DNA from: JABDMH01 sp964428345
GTDB taxonomy: Bacteria; Bacteroidota; Bacteroidia; Chitinophagales; Saprospiraceae
DNA: 64,000 nt
Direction: 5' to 3'
NCBI GenBank assembly: GCA_964428345.1
Contig: CAYRYD010000014.1
Coordinates: 43,909-107,908 of the forward strand
The translations under genes and the position numbers were made by a program. Positions 24,801-33,949 of this stretch are shown in pieces. Every line of letters starts with the position of its first letter. The first letter of the stretch is position 1. Below the pieces are notes generated by a model. That model saw only the letters and a program-made list of their open reading frames with translations, searched no databases and had not been told where the DNA came from.

Positions 24801-26875
24801 AATTTTTCATCGAAAATCTCGAACTCCGGCACGACGATCAGCTTCTCAAAGTGGCCAGCCGGGAGATTCAACCATCCGATGATTTTTTATCAGCCTTTTC
24901 CTTTGATTTTGAAAATTTCCACCTCAGTGAAATCAGCCAGTTGCTGGATGTGAAGGATGCTTTCTACACCGGAGAAGTCAATGGAAATTTTACCTTGAGA
25001 AACATGGAAAAGACCGTCAACTATCTGGCAGATCTGACACTGAATGATCTGACCTTACGCAATGAACGCATCGGAGATTTAGTCATTAAGTCGCAGCAAC
25101 GCACCAGTGACATCATCGATGTCCTGGTGCGACTAGACGAAGGCATCGGTGCCCTGGATGTCCGGGGTACTTACAACCGTCTAAACAGTGAAATTGATAT
25201 TCAGGGTGAAATAGACCAACTGGAGTTGAAAAATCTGGATCCCTTCTTAAAGAAATATCTGACCGGCAGCAAAGGAAAGATTTCCGGAACGGTCCGCCTG
25301 GGAGGTACTTCCGGTGTACCAATCATTGATGGGAATCTTGAGCTGGAAAAAGTATCAACCCTGATCAACTACCTGCAGGCCAGATACACTTTTGTCAATG
25401 AAGATATCGCCGTCCGGCAGAATAAAATGACTTTCCGAAATTTCACCATCCTGGATGAAACTGGTAACCAGGCTACCATTAATGGTGTGGCCGATTTTAA
25501 ATCCATCACTGATCCAACGCTTGATCTGAAATTCAACACTTCCCGGTTTTTAGTGCTTAATACACCCGCCAATTCCACAGACTTTTATTATGGAAAGTTA
25601 TTGGTGGATGCGGATGTTGAAATGACCGGCAGACTGAGCACACCCATTTTACAAGTCAATGCCAAAACTCTTGACGGCACGGATTTTGTACTTCAACCAC
25701 TGGTATCGCAGGCCAGGGTTCAGCAGGAAGATTTTATCATTTTTGCCAATCCGGAAGATTATCAATATGACACTACCATATCATTACAAGACTTTTATAA
25801 GATTTCCGGGTACAATTTTGATGTTTCGGCAAATATCGAAGCTACGCCGGACGCCCAACTGACGATTGTCATCGATCCGGGTACCGGTGACAAACTGGTC
25901 TGCCGGGGAACTGGTAACCTCGCTATTGATATTTCCCCGGATGGAGATCCGAAAATACTGGGCAATTACATTATTTCCAATGGGCAATATGCCTTTAATT
26001 TCCAACGGGTATTAAAACGAACATTTGAAATTGAACCTGGTAGCCGGGTAGATTTTGTCGGTGATATTTTTAAATCCAAATTCGATATCTCTGCCTCTTA
26101 CCATGTACAGACATCAACCTACGAACTGATTAAAAATCAAAGCACCCTCAATCCTACCGAAGAAACCCGGTCCAGACAGCGATCGGATGTTGCCGTACAA
26201 TTGTACCTCACGGGCACCCTGGAACGGCCGGTGGCAAAATTTGATATCACCATCGAAGACAAATCGGGCAATGGATTAACCAGTACGGTTGCCAGTAAGT
26301 TAGCCCAGCTGCGTGAAGATGAATCCAGTATGAACAAGCAGGTTTTCGGCCTCTTAATCTTCAATAGTTTTATTGCCGAACAGCAAACGACCAGTGCCTC
26401 CCTCCTTGCTGATGCCAGTCAATCAGTGATTTTATCCAGCGTCAGCAACCTGCTCACCAATGAGCTCAACAGGCTGGCCAAGCGATACATCAAAGGGATT
26501 GATTTGGATTTTGGAGTTGCATCCTACAGTGGCAGATTTGAGGAAGGAAGTGGAGTCATTACCGAGTTGAAAGTTGGTTTGAGTAAAAGATTACTCAATG
26601 ACCGGTTGAAAATCAAACTTGGAGGGAACGTTCAATTTCAAAATAACGAGGATATCAGTCTGGTTAACAATCAAAATTCTACTTTTTCAGGAGACTTCGT
26701 GCTTGAATACCAACTGACACCCGATGGAAATTACAATCTGCGTTTCTTTCAGGTGCTTTCAAATGAAGAAAACTTCTTTAACCCGGGAGCCAATTACTCG
26801 GAAACCGGTGCTTCCATCTTCTTTACCAAATCATTTAACAGCAAAAAATACCAACTCCAGCTTGATGAACAATAA
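21878..26875 (+). CDS. tamB: Translocation and assembly module protein TamB
   Basis: 1665 residues. An N-terminal signal anchor (about 8-30: IGLVIVASLLAILLALFLLIQF) is followed by a very long run of beta-strand repeats typical of AsmA/TamB bridge proteins, with AsmA-like start features (LSATLGTTVRVEKVRLKFFKTVSLKNVYIED). The C-terminal 400 residues hold the TamB/DUF490 domain: LKISG-type strands, DGDPKILGNYIISNGQYAFNFQRVLKRTFEIEPGSRVDF, VQLYLTGTLERPVAKFDI, and LTNELNRLAKRYIKGIDLDFGV. TamB spans the periplasm and moves phospholipids or proteins towards the outer membrane. It overlaps tamL by 11 bp. Confidence 0.93.
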   Translation: MKAGKITKIGLVIVASLLAILLALFLLIQFSAVQTLVVRYIADNLSATLGTTVRVEKVRLKFFKTVSLKNVYIEDLQGDTLLYAGQIDGSIGLFSLLGKKLTFDEISLADIYFQLKRKQNEPQFNLQSIIDHFSSGEPSGGKPWAFNLEKLKITDSKLLIEDQFSGQMIASDIGSLGLYLDRFSPSEKLIAIRQLGLGDSRVMIRQTRAGERSTEVDTATGFIFPNTGWTFSAEQIRLDENEFMYKVGNPEKPTHLNFQNLQMEEISFFADNFSWSENDFRATITRSTFRDHSGFILENLSGDFVASPHDVSLVKLELKTPHSHINQQTHITLSDLSKARYFTDSVHLTAKFNDAIVDYQDLRLIIPDFTQIAFLNTHLQEKIHLTGTLEGYVNNLDFKQIQVRAGNLVYIHLNGSLINITRPGAIRFSLALNQLNTSYNSIRQLTRNIPVSPGLAYWQDFKLSGQFRGNFNNISGSQVKLETGSVTRFDGDFDIKGLSYPETAFFDITVRDLRSIAEDLKGFSANPLPAALDSLGQFYYAGTFQGTIHDFRLNGQLASDAGRLRTDIKMNFDSNYTDASYSGDLALDSFNLGKVLSMPDLGYLTMDINVFGNGLKSDVLRATVLGEVEDLEFRGYHYHDLLIDGRFDKRQFAGHASIDDPNVAFDFEGLVHLDDSSSRFRFRAVVDTIDFNALQFLPMKLGMKGYLEADFSGSSPDDVKGMILGTRLQFSNLTDRYQLDSFLLLSDFSQQNERRLEIQSDLAAGILQGEFSLEGLSRYFSSYTNKYFPIRLEDITLDTFLTEGDSLVAVPLQQDFTFDINLYHIDRLLGLAISAIEKMDTIQLNGQIKSRQNYLQINGYAHQIIYNGMSFGPLTILSQGDEHHFNNALTINNAHIAKGVEFPSIHLDATLVNDSMYLGLLLEDQYDTILKKLDLAALMTAEDAQYKLQLNNNMVLNGRDWQVTPHHQITLKNGKFFIENLELRHDDQLLKVASREIQPSDDFLSAFSFDFENFHLSEISQLLDVKDAFYTGEVNGNFTLRNMEKTVNYLADLTLNDLTLRNERIGDLVIKSQQRTSDIIDVLVRLDEGIGALDVRGTYNRLNSEIDIQGEIDQLELKNLDPFLKKYLTGSKGKISGTVRLGGTSGVPIIDGNLELEKVSTLINYLQARYTFVNEDIAVRQNKMTFRNFTILDETGNQATINGVADFKSITDPTLDLKFNTSRFLVLNTPANSTDFYYGKLLVDADVEMTGRLSTPILQVNAKTLDGTDFVLQPLVSQARVQQEDFIIFANPEDYQYDTTISLQDFYKISGYNFDVSANIEATPDAQLTIVIDPGTGDKLVCRGTGNLAIDISPDGDPKILGNYIISNGQYAFNFQRVLKRTFEIEPGSRVDFVGDIFKSKFDISASYHVQTSTYELIKNQSTLNPTEETRSRQRSDVAVQLYLTGTLERPVAKFDITIEDKSGNGLTSTVASKLAQLREDESSMNKQVFGLLIFNSFIAEQQTTSASLLADASQSVILSSVSNLLTNELNRLAKRYIKGIDLDFGVASYSGRFEEGSGVITELKVGLSKRLLNDRLKIKLGGNVQFQNNEDISLVNNQNSTFSGDFVLEYQLTPDGNYNLRFFQVLSNEENFFNPGANYSETGASIFFTKSFNSKKYQLQLDEQ

Positions 26876-29213
26876 TGAGGGCAGGCAATTGATAGGATCA
26901 TCCCCTGGTGCATGGTTACCGGGTCTGGTGTTCCTGTTCCTGACCAGTGTGGGTTGTGGAGTCGGCAAACACCTGGAAAAAGATCAAAAACTCTATCACG
27001 ACACCCACATCGTTTTTGAAGAAGAAGCCCGGATCGTCCATAAGAAACAATTGAAATATGAACTGGACGATCTCTCCGAACCCAAACCCAATTCCAGATT
27101 ATGGTTGTGGGTCTATTATAATTTTGGTAATCCGGATAAAGAAGGTGGATTTGGTAATTTTATCAAACGAAGGTTTGGTCAGGCGCCCGTGTTTTACGAT
27201 CAGGCTGAAGTGGACCGCAATGTGCTGGCCCTGAAGAAATACCTGATCGATGAAGGATACTTCAGTTCTTCGGTTCAATTTGACACCAGTCAGAGCGGAA
27301 AAAATGTGGATGTCACCTACCGGATCAACACCTCCGGGCGGCATCAGATCCGTAATATCACGTTACCCGTCGACAGTTCGAATATTGCCGGAATCATCAG
27401 AGATGTTAACGATCATTCCTATTTAAAATCCGGTGATTATTACGCGCTCTCGAAGTTTGTTAATGAACGGAACAGAATTGCCGTCGAAGCTCGCAACCGG
27501 GGTTATTTTGATTTCACAGATGATAAGATATTCTATTTCGTGGATACCAATGCGGTAAAAGATCCCGAACAACCGCTTTCCGACATCTGGTTACAGATAA
27601 AAAAACCCGAAAATACCGATGACTATACCAGGTACTATATTGGCGCAACCCATATTTATCCAAATTACGATCTGGCCAGAGCTGCCTCCATCCGGATTGT
27701 CGATAGTATCCGTTATAAGGACCTGGTGATCTACCGAAACAAACAGATAATCAACCCCTCTACCCTGAGAAGATCCATTACGCAACGGCAAGGGGATGTT
27801 TTTTCGGAAGAACGCCAGATTGCCACCAGCAATCATCTGCTCGATCTTGGCATTTACAAATTTGTCAATCTGAAATACCGGGTGAGACCGGCAGGTGATA
27901 CCAGCTTTCTGGACCGGTACATTTACCTGACTCCGGGCAAGGTACAGAATGTCGGTGCGGCACTGGAAACGACCACAAGAGCGGGTGCCTATGGCATTTC
28001 GGTACGGGGTAGTTATTCGCACAACAACATCTTTGGTGGTGCTGAGCGGCTCGACCTCAGTGTTTCAACCGGTTTTGAGAGAGGGGGAAAAATTGCCATC
28101 ACCGACGATACTTTAAACAATAATCTAAAGGAAATCACAGCAAGAGCTGATCTTTCTTTTCCCCGGTTTATTTTACCGTTTATCAAAATAAACAGCAATT
28201 CAACTTTTCATGTACCCAGAACCCGCATGGGTGTATTGGCAAATTATCAGGACCGCCCGGAATTATTTACTTTGTACAACTATCGGTTTACATTTGGATA
28301 TGATTGGGATGAAACCAGGCGAAAGCGCCACCAGCTTAACCTCCTCTCTATTAATACCGTACGGATCGCCAGAAAATCCGAAAGCTTCAATAATTTTCTC
28401 GAACAAAATCCCCTTTTAAAACGAAGTTTTGCCAATTTATTTATTATTGGATCGACTTATACATACACCTTGACCAATCAGGAAATCAATCGCCCGGATA
28501 ATTATTTTTTCTTCCTCGCCCAACTGGAAGCCTCCGGCAATACAGCTTATCTGGGGTCTCTTCTTTTTCACGAAAAAAGCAGTGAACCCTTCACTCTCTT
28601 TAAAAAAGAATTTTCCCAATACACCAAACTGGATTTTGACTTTCGCTACAACTGGTTGGGCAGAAAGGCCAATCTGGTGACGAAATTTTCCGGAGGAATC
28701 GGTCTTGCTTATCTTAATTCCGTTTCGTTACCCATCATCAAGCAGTACTTTGCCGGTGGTGCCAACAGCATGCGTGGTTTTCCCATCAGAGGACTATTGG
28801 GAAGCAGTGCGACCGATGGAGGTTCTGAAATAGCCCAATCATCTTTTGACCACACGGGTGATCTGAAAATAGAGTGGAATATTGAATACCGTTTTGATTT
28901 ATTGAGGGAGTTGTACCTCAAAGGAGCGGTATTTGCCGATATTGGTAATGTCTGGAAAGTAAACGGCAGAAACCTTGAACCCAACAAGAGCAAACTTTTT
29001 GCGGCAGACCGGTTTTTATCAGAACTGGCTGTCGCTGGTGGGATTGGCGTCCGGTTAGATATCCAGTATCTGGTATTACGGCTTGACCTGGGCCTTCCAC
29101 TCAGGAAACCTTTCCTTGATCCCGGTGACCGCTGGACATTTAACCAGGTTGGTACCCGGGGTTGGATACGGGACAACCTGGTCTATAACTTCGCTCTGGG
29201 ATATCCTTTTTAA
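26865..29213 (+). CDS. tamL: Omp85-family outer membrane protein TamL (lipoprotein form of TamA)
   Basis: 782 residues from ATG 26865, which lies inside the tamB end and gives a signal ending LFLTSVGC; the Cys makes it a lipoprotein, as known for TamL of Bacteroidota. Then come POTRA-like modules (about 60-390; DRNVLALKKYLIDEGYFSSSVQFD, GRHQIRNITLPV, RSITQRQGDVFSEERQIATSNHLLDLGIYKFVNLKY) and the 16-stranded Omp85 barrel with RGSYSHNNIFGGAERLDLSVSTGFE, the conserved lid-lock GGANSMRGFPIRGLLGS and DIGNVW near the end. It partners TamB as the outer-membrane pore. The longer frame start at 26724 lies within tamB and is unlikely. Confidence 0.92.
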   Translation: MNNNEGRQLIGSSPGAWLPGLVFLFLTSVGCGVGKHLEKDQKLYHDTHIVFEEEARIVHKKQLKYELDDLSEPKPNSRLWLWVYYNFGNPDKEGGFGNFIKRRFGQAPVFYDQAEVDRNVLALKKYLIDEGYFSSSVQFDTSQSGKNVDVTYRINTSGRHQIRNITLPVDSSNIAGIIRDVNDHSYLKSGDYYALSKFVNERNRIAVEARNRGYFDFTDDKIFYFVDTNAVKDPEQPLSDIWLQIKKPENTDDYTRYYIGATHIYPNYDLARAASIRIVDSIRYKDLVIYRNKQIINPSTLRRSITQRQGDVFSEERQIATSNHLLDLGIYKFVNLKYRVRPAGDTSFLDRYIYLTPGKVQNVGAALETTTRAGAYGISVRGSYSHNNIFGGAERLDLSVSTGFERGGKIAITDDTLNNNLKEITARADLSFPRFILPFIKINSNSTFHVPRTRMGVLANYQDRPELFTLYNYRFTFGYDWDETRRKRHQLNLLSINTVRIARKSESFNNFLEQNPLLKRSFANLFIIGSTYTYTLTNQEINRPDNYFFFLAQLEASGNTAYLGSLLFHEKSSEPFTLFKKEFSQYTKLDFDFRYNWLGRKANLVTKFSGGIGLAYLNSVSLPIIKQYFAGGANSMRGFPIRGLLGSSATDGGSEIAQSSFDHTGDLKIEWNIEYRFDLLRELYLKGAVFADIGNVWKVNGRNLEPNKSKLFAADRFLSELAVAGGIGVRLDIQYLVLRLDLGLPLRKPFLDPGDRWTFNQVGTRGWIRDNLVYNFALGYPF

Positions 29214-29311
29214 ACGTCGCTCAATTGCTGTCTACCAAAAAGAGCCTGGGTTCTTCAGATTTTTCAACATTCGAGGGTATTCAGATAATCACCCGGTATA
29301 TCAACACAATT

Positions 29312-31249
29312 TTAATCCGGGATAAAGCCGGGAATCTGAATTTCATATTTTACTCCTCTACCGGGTTGAGTCGTCAAGAGAAGCGACCCTCCCAAACGAT
29401 CGACTCTCCCTTCAATACCCTGGATACCCAATCCCTTTTTCCACCGCACCTGTTCCGGATCAAAGCCTAACCCGTCGTCAGCTGCACGGATTCTTATCTG
29501 GCCATCATCCATTTCGATGGAAAGATCAAATCTCGAACACCGGGCATACTTGACGGTGTTGTGCAAAATCTCCTGGATGATCCGGTAAATTCCGATGGAT
29601 TGCCGGTCGGAAATCTCCAATTCATCGACAGGAGCTGTAAAATGGAAGTCGATTCTGGTACTTTGGGCATAGGTATCGATTAAATCGGAGATCGCCGCAA
29701 TCAGACCGATTTTGATCAGCGCTCCCGGCATCATATCGTGCGCAATTCTCCTGACTTCCTGACAAGCTTCATCAATCAGCTTTTCCGATTGATGCAGGGA
29801 TGACGAGTTAGTCTGATCCGGATTACTACCCAGCATATGCCGTATACGGACTTGTACCGTTGACAACAGGCCACCCAGTCCGTCATGCAGATCCTGAGCT
29901 ATTCTCTTGCGCTCATCTTCCTGACCTTGCAGCAGGTGATCCAGGGCGATGATTTGTTGTTGTTTCTTGAGATTCTCAATCTGTTCATGTTGAAGGGCTA
30001 CCTGATCCTGCATTCTGATTGCTTTTTGCCGTTGCCGGTAGAGAAAAAAGGCGCCCAACGCCAGAAGCCCCAGGACAATACCGAAATAAAGGTTTCTTTG
30101 GCCGGTGCGACGGGTGATCTCCAGCTCCTGACTGGCCAGCCGGGCATCCTTGGCTGCCAATTGATAGCGGGCCTCCAACTCCTGCAGTTGATGGTTGCTT
30201 TGAGCAAAGACCAAAGAGTCTCTGACCGCCATGAATTGCTCATGATATTCCAAAGCCCTTTCCAGATCACCCTCCGCTTTATGAATGGTATACAAACGTT
30301 CAAAGATCTGGGCTGTACCTTGTAAATTGGGAAACTCATCCAACAAACGAAGACAGGTATCGGCTGCCGCTCTTGCTTCAGGATAATTACCGGTGCGATA
30401 ATTAAAATGGGAAAGTTGACGATAATAGTTGGTGAGAATAGCCGGGGAATAAATCGAATTCAATATTGCTTTGCCTTCGTGCAGATAGGATTGAATGGCT
30501 TGAGCATCCAGCGTATCCATGGCCAGTAAATAGGCTGCCAGATTAGTCAGAGCAAGTGCTTCATACTCTTTATCACCGGCCAGTTTGTAATAGTCGGCCG
30601 CTTTTTCACCATAAGCAACTGCTTGATCATAGGCCTTTAATGCTTCGTGATTGGTGGCAAAATTATTGTTGATGTCTCCCAGTAAAGCCGGATTATCGAT
30701 CTGTTCGGCCAGCCGTAATCCCTCTTCCAGGGTGAGCAATGCCTGCTGGATCCTTCCTGCCGAATTGTAAGCGGCTCCCAGATTATTCAAGATCCTGGTC
30801 TGCGAGAATGTGTCCTGATTAAGGATCGAAAAATCCAGAGCCGTGTGGTAAAACTGAATGGCATTTTCAATTTGTCCTCTGAAATTATCAATATTACCCA
30901 GACTGACATTGGTCAGCGTGAGTCCTTTATAATCCTCCTCGATTTCAAACTGGTCTGTGGCTGCTGTCAGGTAATGCACCGCCGAGTCAAACTGGCCGTT
31001 TCCCATGAAATGTATCCCGATCTCGTACAAAGCATAGGCCGATCGCCCGACAGAATCCATTTCGACTGCCGACCGGTGCATTTCTTTATAGACGGCCAAC
31101 GCTGAATCGGGATTGCTCTTGCTAAGAACCTGGGCATAATCGGATAACTCCTGCAAGGTTTTTGGGGTTTGAGCGGTAGCAAAAGCAAGGGTAATCAGCG
31201 ATAATAATGTGATTGCGGACCAAATTTTTATGACTAAGCCGGCTTTCAT
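29312..31249 (-). CDS. TPR-containing sensor histidine kinase (HisKA_3 type)
   Basis: 645 residues: signal peptide (1-26), periplasmic tetratricopeptide repeats (about 40-345), one membrane helix (about 386-404), coiled coil (405-440), HisKA_3 dimerisation domain with the phospho-acceptor His455 in RIAQDLHDGLGG, then a HATPase_c domain with QEILHNTVKYA, ADDGLGFD and the GLGIQGIEGRVDRLGGSLLLTTQPGRGVKYEI end. This is the NarL-type pairing class, which phosphorylates a LuxR/NarL response regulator. No response regulator gene is next to it, so its partner is elsewhere. The TPR sensor suggests a protein or peptide signal. Confidence 0.92.
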   Translation of the reverse strand: MKAGLVIKIWSAITLLSLITLAFATAQTPKTLQELSDYAQVLSKSNPDSALAVYKEMHRSAVEMDSVGRSAYALYEIGIHFMGNGQFDSAVHYLTAATDQFEIEEDYKGLTLTNVSLGNIDNFRGQIENAIQFYHTALDFSILNQDTFSQTRILNNLGAAYNSAGRIQQALLTLEEGLRLAEQIDNPALLGDINNNFATNHEALKAYDQAVAYGEKAADYYKLAGDKEYEALALTNLAAYLLAMDTLDAQAIQSYLHEGKAILNSIYSPAILTNYYRQLSHFNYRTGNYPEARAAADTCLRLLDEFPNLQGTAQIFERLYTIHKAEGDLERALEYHEQFMAVRDSLVFAQSNHQLQELEARYQLAAKDARLASQELEITRRTGQRNLYFGIVLGLLALGAFFLYRQRQKAIRMQDQVALQHEQIENLKKQQQIIALDHLLQGQEDERKRIAQDLHDGLGGLLSTVQVRIRHMLGSNPDQTNSSSLHQSEKLIDEACQEVRRIAHDMMPGALIKIGLIAAISDLIDTYAQSTRIDFHFTAPVDELEISDRQSIGIYRIIQEILHNTVKYARCSRFDLSIEMDDGQIRIRAADDGLGFDPEQVRWKKGLGIQGIEGRVDRLGGSLLLTTQPGRGVKYEIQIPGFIPD

Positions 31250-31310
31250 GGCTGACAGGATTCCGAATGATCAGACAGATCCCGGTAAATTAAACCGGAT
31301 CTTTAATTAG

Positions 31311-31324
31311 GGACACCTCTAAAA
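31311..31324. repeat. Dispersed 14-mer GGACACCTCTAAAA, copy 2
   Basis: Identical to 19590-19603. It lies in the 130-bp gap between the PQQ-type dehydrogenase gene and the sensor kinase gene, both on the reverse strand. Neighbouring bases differ from copy 1 beyond the 14-mer apart from AT-rich flanks, so there is no larger shared element visible here. Confidence 0.45.
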
Positions 31325-31379
31325 TTAATCATTCCTTCGCCAAAACCATCACTAAAAGGGGACTGCCATCCCAAAAAAC

Positions 31380-33137
31380 CTACATCGGTTTCTGAGTTTT
31401 CCTCCTAACCCGGGCTACTTCTTGCGGAGTCACGGGTGATGCCGCATTACCGAAGTTAGAGCGGATATAAGTCAGCACCTCCGCAATTTTTTCATCCGTG
31501 AGATAGCCATGCTGTGGCATTGCGGCATTGTACAATTCTCCATTGACATTGATTGCACCTTCCATGCCATGGAGGACAATATGAATCAGCCTTTCCTTAT
31601 CGCCGGTTACCCAATCCGTTTCAGCCAGGGGAGGAAACCGTCCCGGTGCACCCTTACCGTTCATCTGATGGCAGGTGCCACAATAAATCCGGTAGGTTTC
31701 AGCGCTCAAATCGGTTACATCCTTTAACAGATTATCTTCAATGGGGTCCGGGTTGCGCAGATGTGACAATGATTTGCGGTCCTCCATTTTCTGTAACTGC
31801 TGTACGCCAAAAGTCTCCTTGTCACCCTTGAACATGACCCGCCAGATTTTCCCTTTTTCGGTATCGCCCAGATAAAGCGATCCATCTGGTCCCTCCGCCA
31901 GACCCATAGGCCGGTATACCGCATCGCTTACATTGACGATCGGATCGACCTGAGCAAAACCATCGGCAAAGACCTCCCAACGGTTGTCGGGCAACCCGTT
32001 GGTAAATGGTATGAAAGCCACGAAGTATCCCGACTGCGGATAAGGCGCCCGGTTGGTCGATCCGTGAAAAGCGATAAAGGCGCCATGCTTGTACCGTTCC
32101 GGAAACTGATCTCCCTGATAATACAATAAATCGTTGGGCGCCCAATGGCCGGGAAATCCCATAATTGGCTTATCATAGCCCTCACAGCGACCGATGATCT
32201 TTCCGTCGCCCCCATATTCAGGTGCCAGTACCTTCACTTCATTGATCTGATCGTAAAAACAATAAGGCCAGCCAAAATCCGAGCCTTTGGTGAGTTTGAC
32301 GAACTCCTCGGAAGGATAGACCGCGCTTTCCCAGGGCGTAAAAATGGCTGGAAACAACCGAAGCAGGTCGTCCCGTCCATGTACTACCGCATAAAGGTTT
32401 TCATCTATCGGATTCCACTCCATAGCCACGATACTTCGCAGACCGGTAGCAAATTTCACCCCATCTTTCTGCCTTAACCCGGTTTTACCGGCATCGAATT
32501 GCCAGACACCGGCGTGGTCTTCCAAATGCGGACAGGGGTCCAGTCCAGGCTGACCCGGTGTTCTTTTGGGTTGCTGACAGGCATTGGAAGGGGCTCCAAA
32601 GGCTATGTAGATATGACCTTCCTTGTCGAAAGCAATGGGTTTGGCGATATGTTCATGGGTACCATGCTCATGGTCATCAACAAAGACCTCTTCCATCGGC
32701 GTGGTGGGTATCAGTGACTGCCCTTCCAGTTTCTGCCGGTAAACTACCAGTTCGGAACTGTAGTAGAGGTACCCATTGTGGATGCGCATGGCGGTACCAT
32801 ATCCCTGGGCGCCCAGGTAATCGCCAAATTTTTCCACAATATCTGCTTTCCCGTCGCCATCGGTATCTCTTAAGGCAGCATTTCCGGGAGCATTACGGTG
32901 TCGCCGTAACTTCACAAAGATGTCTCCATTGTCCCGGACTGCCAACTGGCGCGCCATTCCTTCAATGCTGTCAATCACCACCAGGGCTTCAAACCCCTCC
33001 GGAAGGAATAATCCACCATTGGCGGGATCACCTGGTGGAAGGCGGTCGGATGAACAGGCAGCTATCAATATCAAAGCCATGATCATTGTCAAGAAAGCTA
33101 TAGATGAGGGGATACCTGTTGCACTTCGATTCTTCAT
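31380..33137 (-). CDS. PQQ-type sugar dehydrogenase (GSDH/sorbosone dehydrogenase-like) fused to a cytochrome c domain
   Basis: 585 residues. A lipoprotein signal ends LILIAACSS. Residues about 40-460 form a six-bladed propeller of the glucose/sorbosone dehydrogenase family: PEGFEALVV, KFGDYLGAQGYGTAMRIHNGYLYYSSELVVYR, AKPIAFDKEGHIYIAFG, FATGLRSIVAMEWNP, GSDFGWPYC, FIAFHGSTNRAPYPQSGY and YRPMGLAEGPDGSLYLGD. The C-terminal domain is cytochrome c, with CGTCH at 486-490 and a candidate axial Met540 in AAMPQHGYL. It probably oxidises a sugar or aldose in the periplasm and passes electrons through its own haem. It precedes the TPR kinase gene by 130 bp. Confidence 0.87.
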   Translation of the reverse strand: MKNRSATGIPSSIAFLTMIMALILIAACSSDRLPPGDPANGGLFLPEGFEALVVIDSIEGMARQLAVRDNGDIFVKLRRHRNAPGNAALRDTDGDGKADIVEKFGDYLGAQGYGTAMRIHNGYLYYSSELVVYRQKLEGQSLIPTTPMEEVFVDDHEHGTHEHIAKPIAFDKEGHIYIAFGAPSNACQQPKRTPGQPGLDPCPHLEDHAGVWQFDAGKTGLRQKDGVKFATGLRSIVAMEWNPIDENLYAVVHGRDDLLRLFPAIFTPWESAVYPSEEFVKLTKGSDFGWPYCFYDQINEVKVLAPEYGGDGKIIGRCEGYDKPIMGFPGHWAPNDLLYYQGDQFPERYKHGAFIAFHGSTNRAPYPQSGYFVAFIPFTNGLPDNRWEVFADGFAQVDPIVNVSDAVYRPMGLAEGPDGSLYLGDTEKGKIWRVMFKGDKETFGVQQLQKMEDRKSLSHLRNPDPIEDNLLKDVTDLSAETYRIYCGTCHQMNGKGAPGRFPPLAETDWVTGDKERLIHIVLHGMEGAINVNGELYNAAMPQHGYLTDEKIAEVLTYIRSNFGNAASPVTPQEVARVRRKTQKPM

Positions 33138-33302
33138 ATCCTATCTGCTTCAATGCTGTTAAAAATCGGCTTTTCACCTGAGAAATCCGGTCTTCCTGAT
33201 AAAAAGAATTTTCTGTCCTTTAGAGTTACAAGATACCAATCACCCGGTCATGAACCTTTTCCTGACCCTTTAGGGGATCACCATTCTACCGTAACCAAGG
33301 TC

Positions 33303-33339
33303 AAAAAAAAAGAGGCCATTGAAATCAATCAATGGCCTC
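33303..33339 (-). terminator. Rho-independent terminator after the RRM protein gene
   Basis: Reverse strand: GAGGCCATTGA stem, six-base loop, TCAATGGCCTC, followed by eight or nine T. The 11-bp perfect stem and T-run make it a textbook terminator, 24 bp beyond the RRM stop codon. Confidence 0.88.
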
Positions 33340-33363
33340 AACTGCTAATATTTATCGATTGGA

Positions 33364-33735
33364 TTATCGACGTCTGTCATATCCTCCCCGATCGCCTCGG
33401 TCACCTCCACGGTAACCACCGCCACCGCCCCGGTTTCCACCCCGGAATCCGCCGCCGCCTCGGTTTCCACCGAATCCGCCGCGATCACGATTCTCCCGTG
33501 GTTCGGCTTTCTTCACTACAATGGTACGACCATCCAATTCACTGTCATTCAATTCATTGATGGCTTCAAGGGCTTCATCATCATTGGGCATCTCCACAAA
33601 TGCGAATCCTTTTGATTTTCCAGTCATTTTGTCCATGATGACTTTGACTGAATCTACCTCACCAAACCGGCTAAAAGCGTCCTGAAGGAGCGATTCGGAG
33701 GTATTGAAATTTAATTTTGCTACAAAAATATTCAT
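33364..33735 (-). CDS. Glycine-rich RNA-binding protein with one RRM
   Basis: 123 residues. One RRM (1-80) with RNP2 IFVAKL and RNP1 KGFAFVEM, followed by a low-complexity RGG/GGG tail (RGGFGGNRGGGGFRGGNRGGG, ending GGYDRRR). Such proteins in Bacteroidota are abundant, bind RNA, and are often cold- or stress-induced. A long AT-rich leader (about 215 bp before the next gene) may serve regulation, but I saw no defined motif there. It ends at a strong terminator. The repeated GGG codons make the tail prone to length change. Confidence 0.9.
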   Translation of the reverse strand: MNIFVAKLNFNTSESLLQDAFSRFGEVDSVKVIMDKMTGKSKGFAFVEMPNDDEALEAINELNDSELDGRTIVVKKAEPRENRDRGGFGGNRGGGGFRGGNRGGGGGYRGGDRGDRGGYDRRR

Positions 33736-33949
33736 GATAAAAGATTAAAAAAAAATTACATAACTAAGGGTGAGTACTTAAGCGTAGCATACAGAATCCT
33801 CAAAATCACTTCTACTAGACATAAATAAACTCAACGCAATAACGAAGATACATGAACATTAAGTTCCAAGTCAAGGAAAAATTGAGATTTTTTTTTCGAA
33901 TATATTCTGACAAAGCTCCACTCAGCAATGAAACAGTGTACAATGTGAC

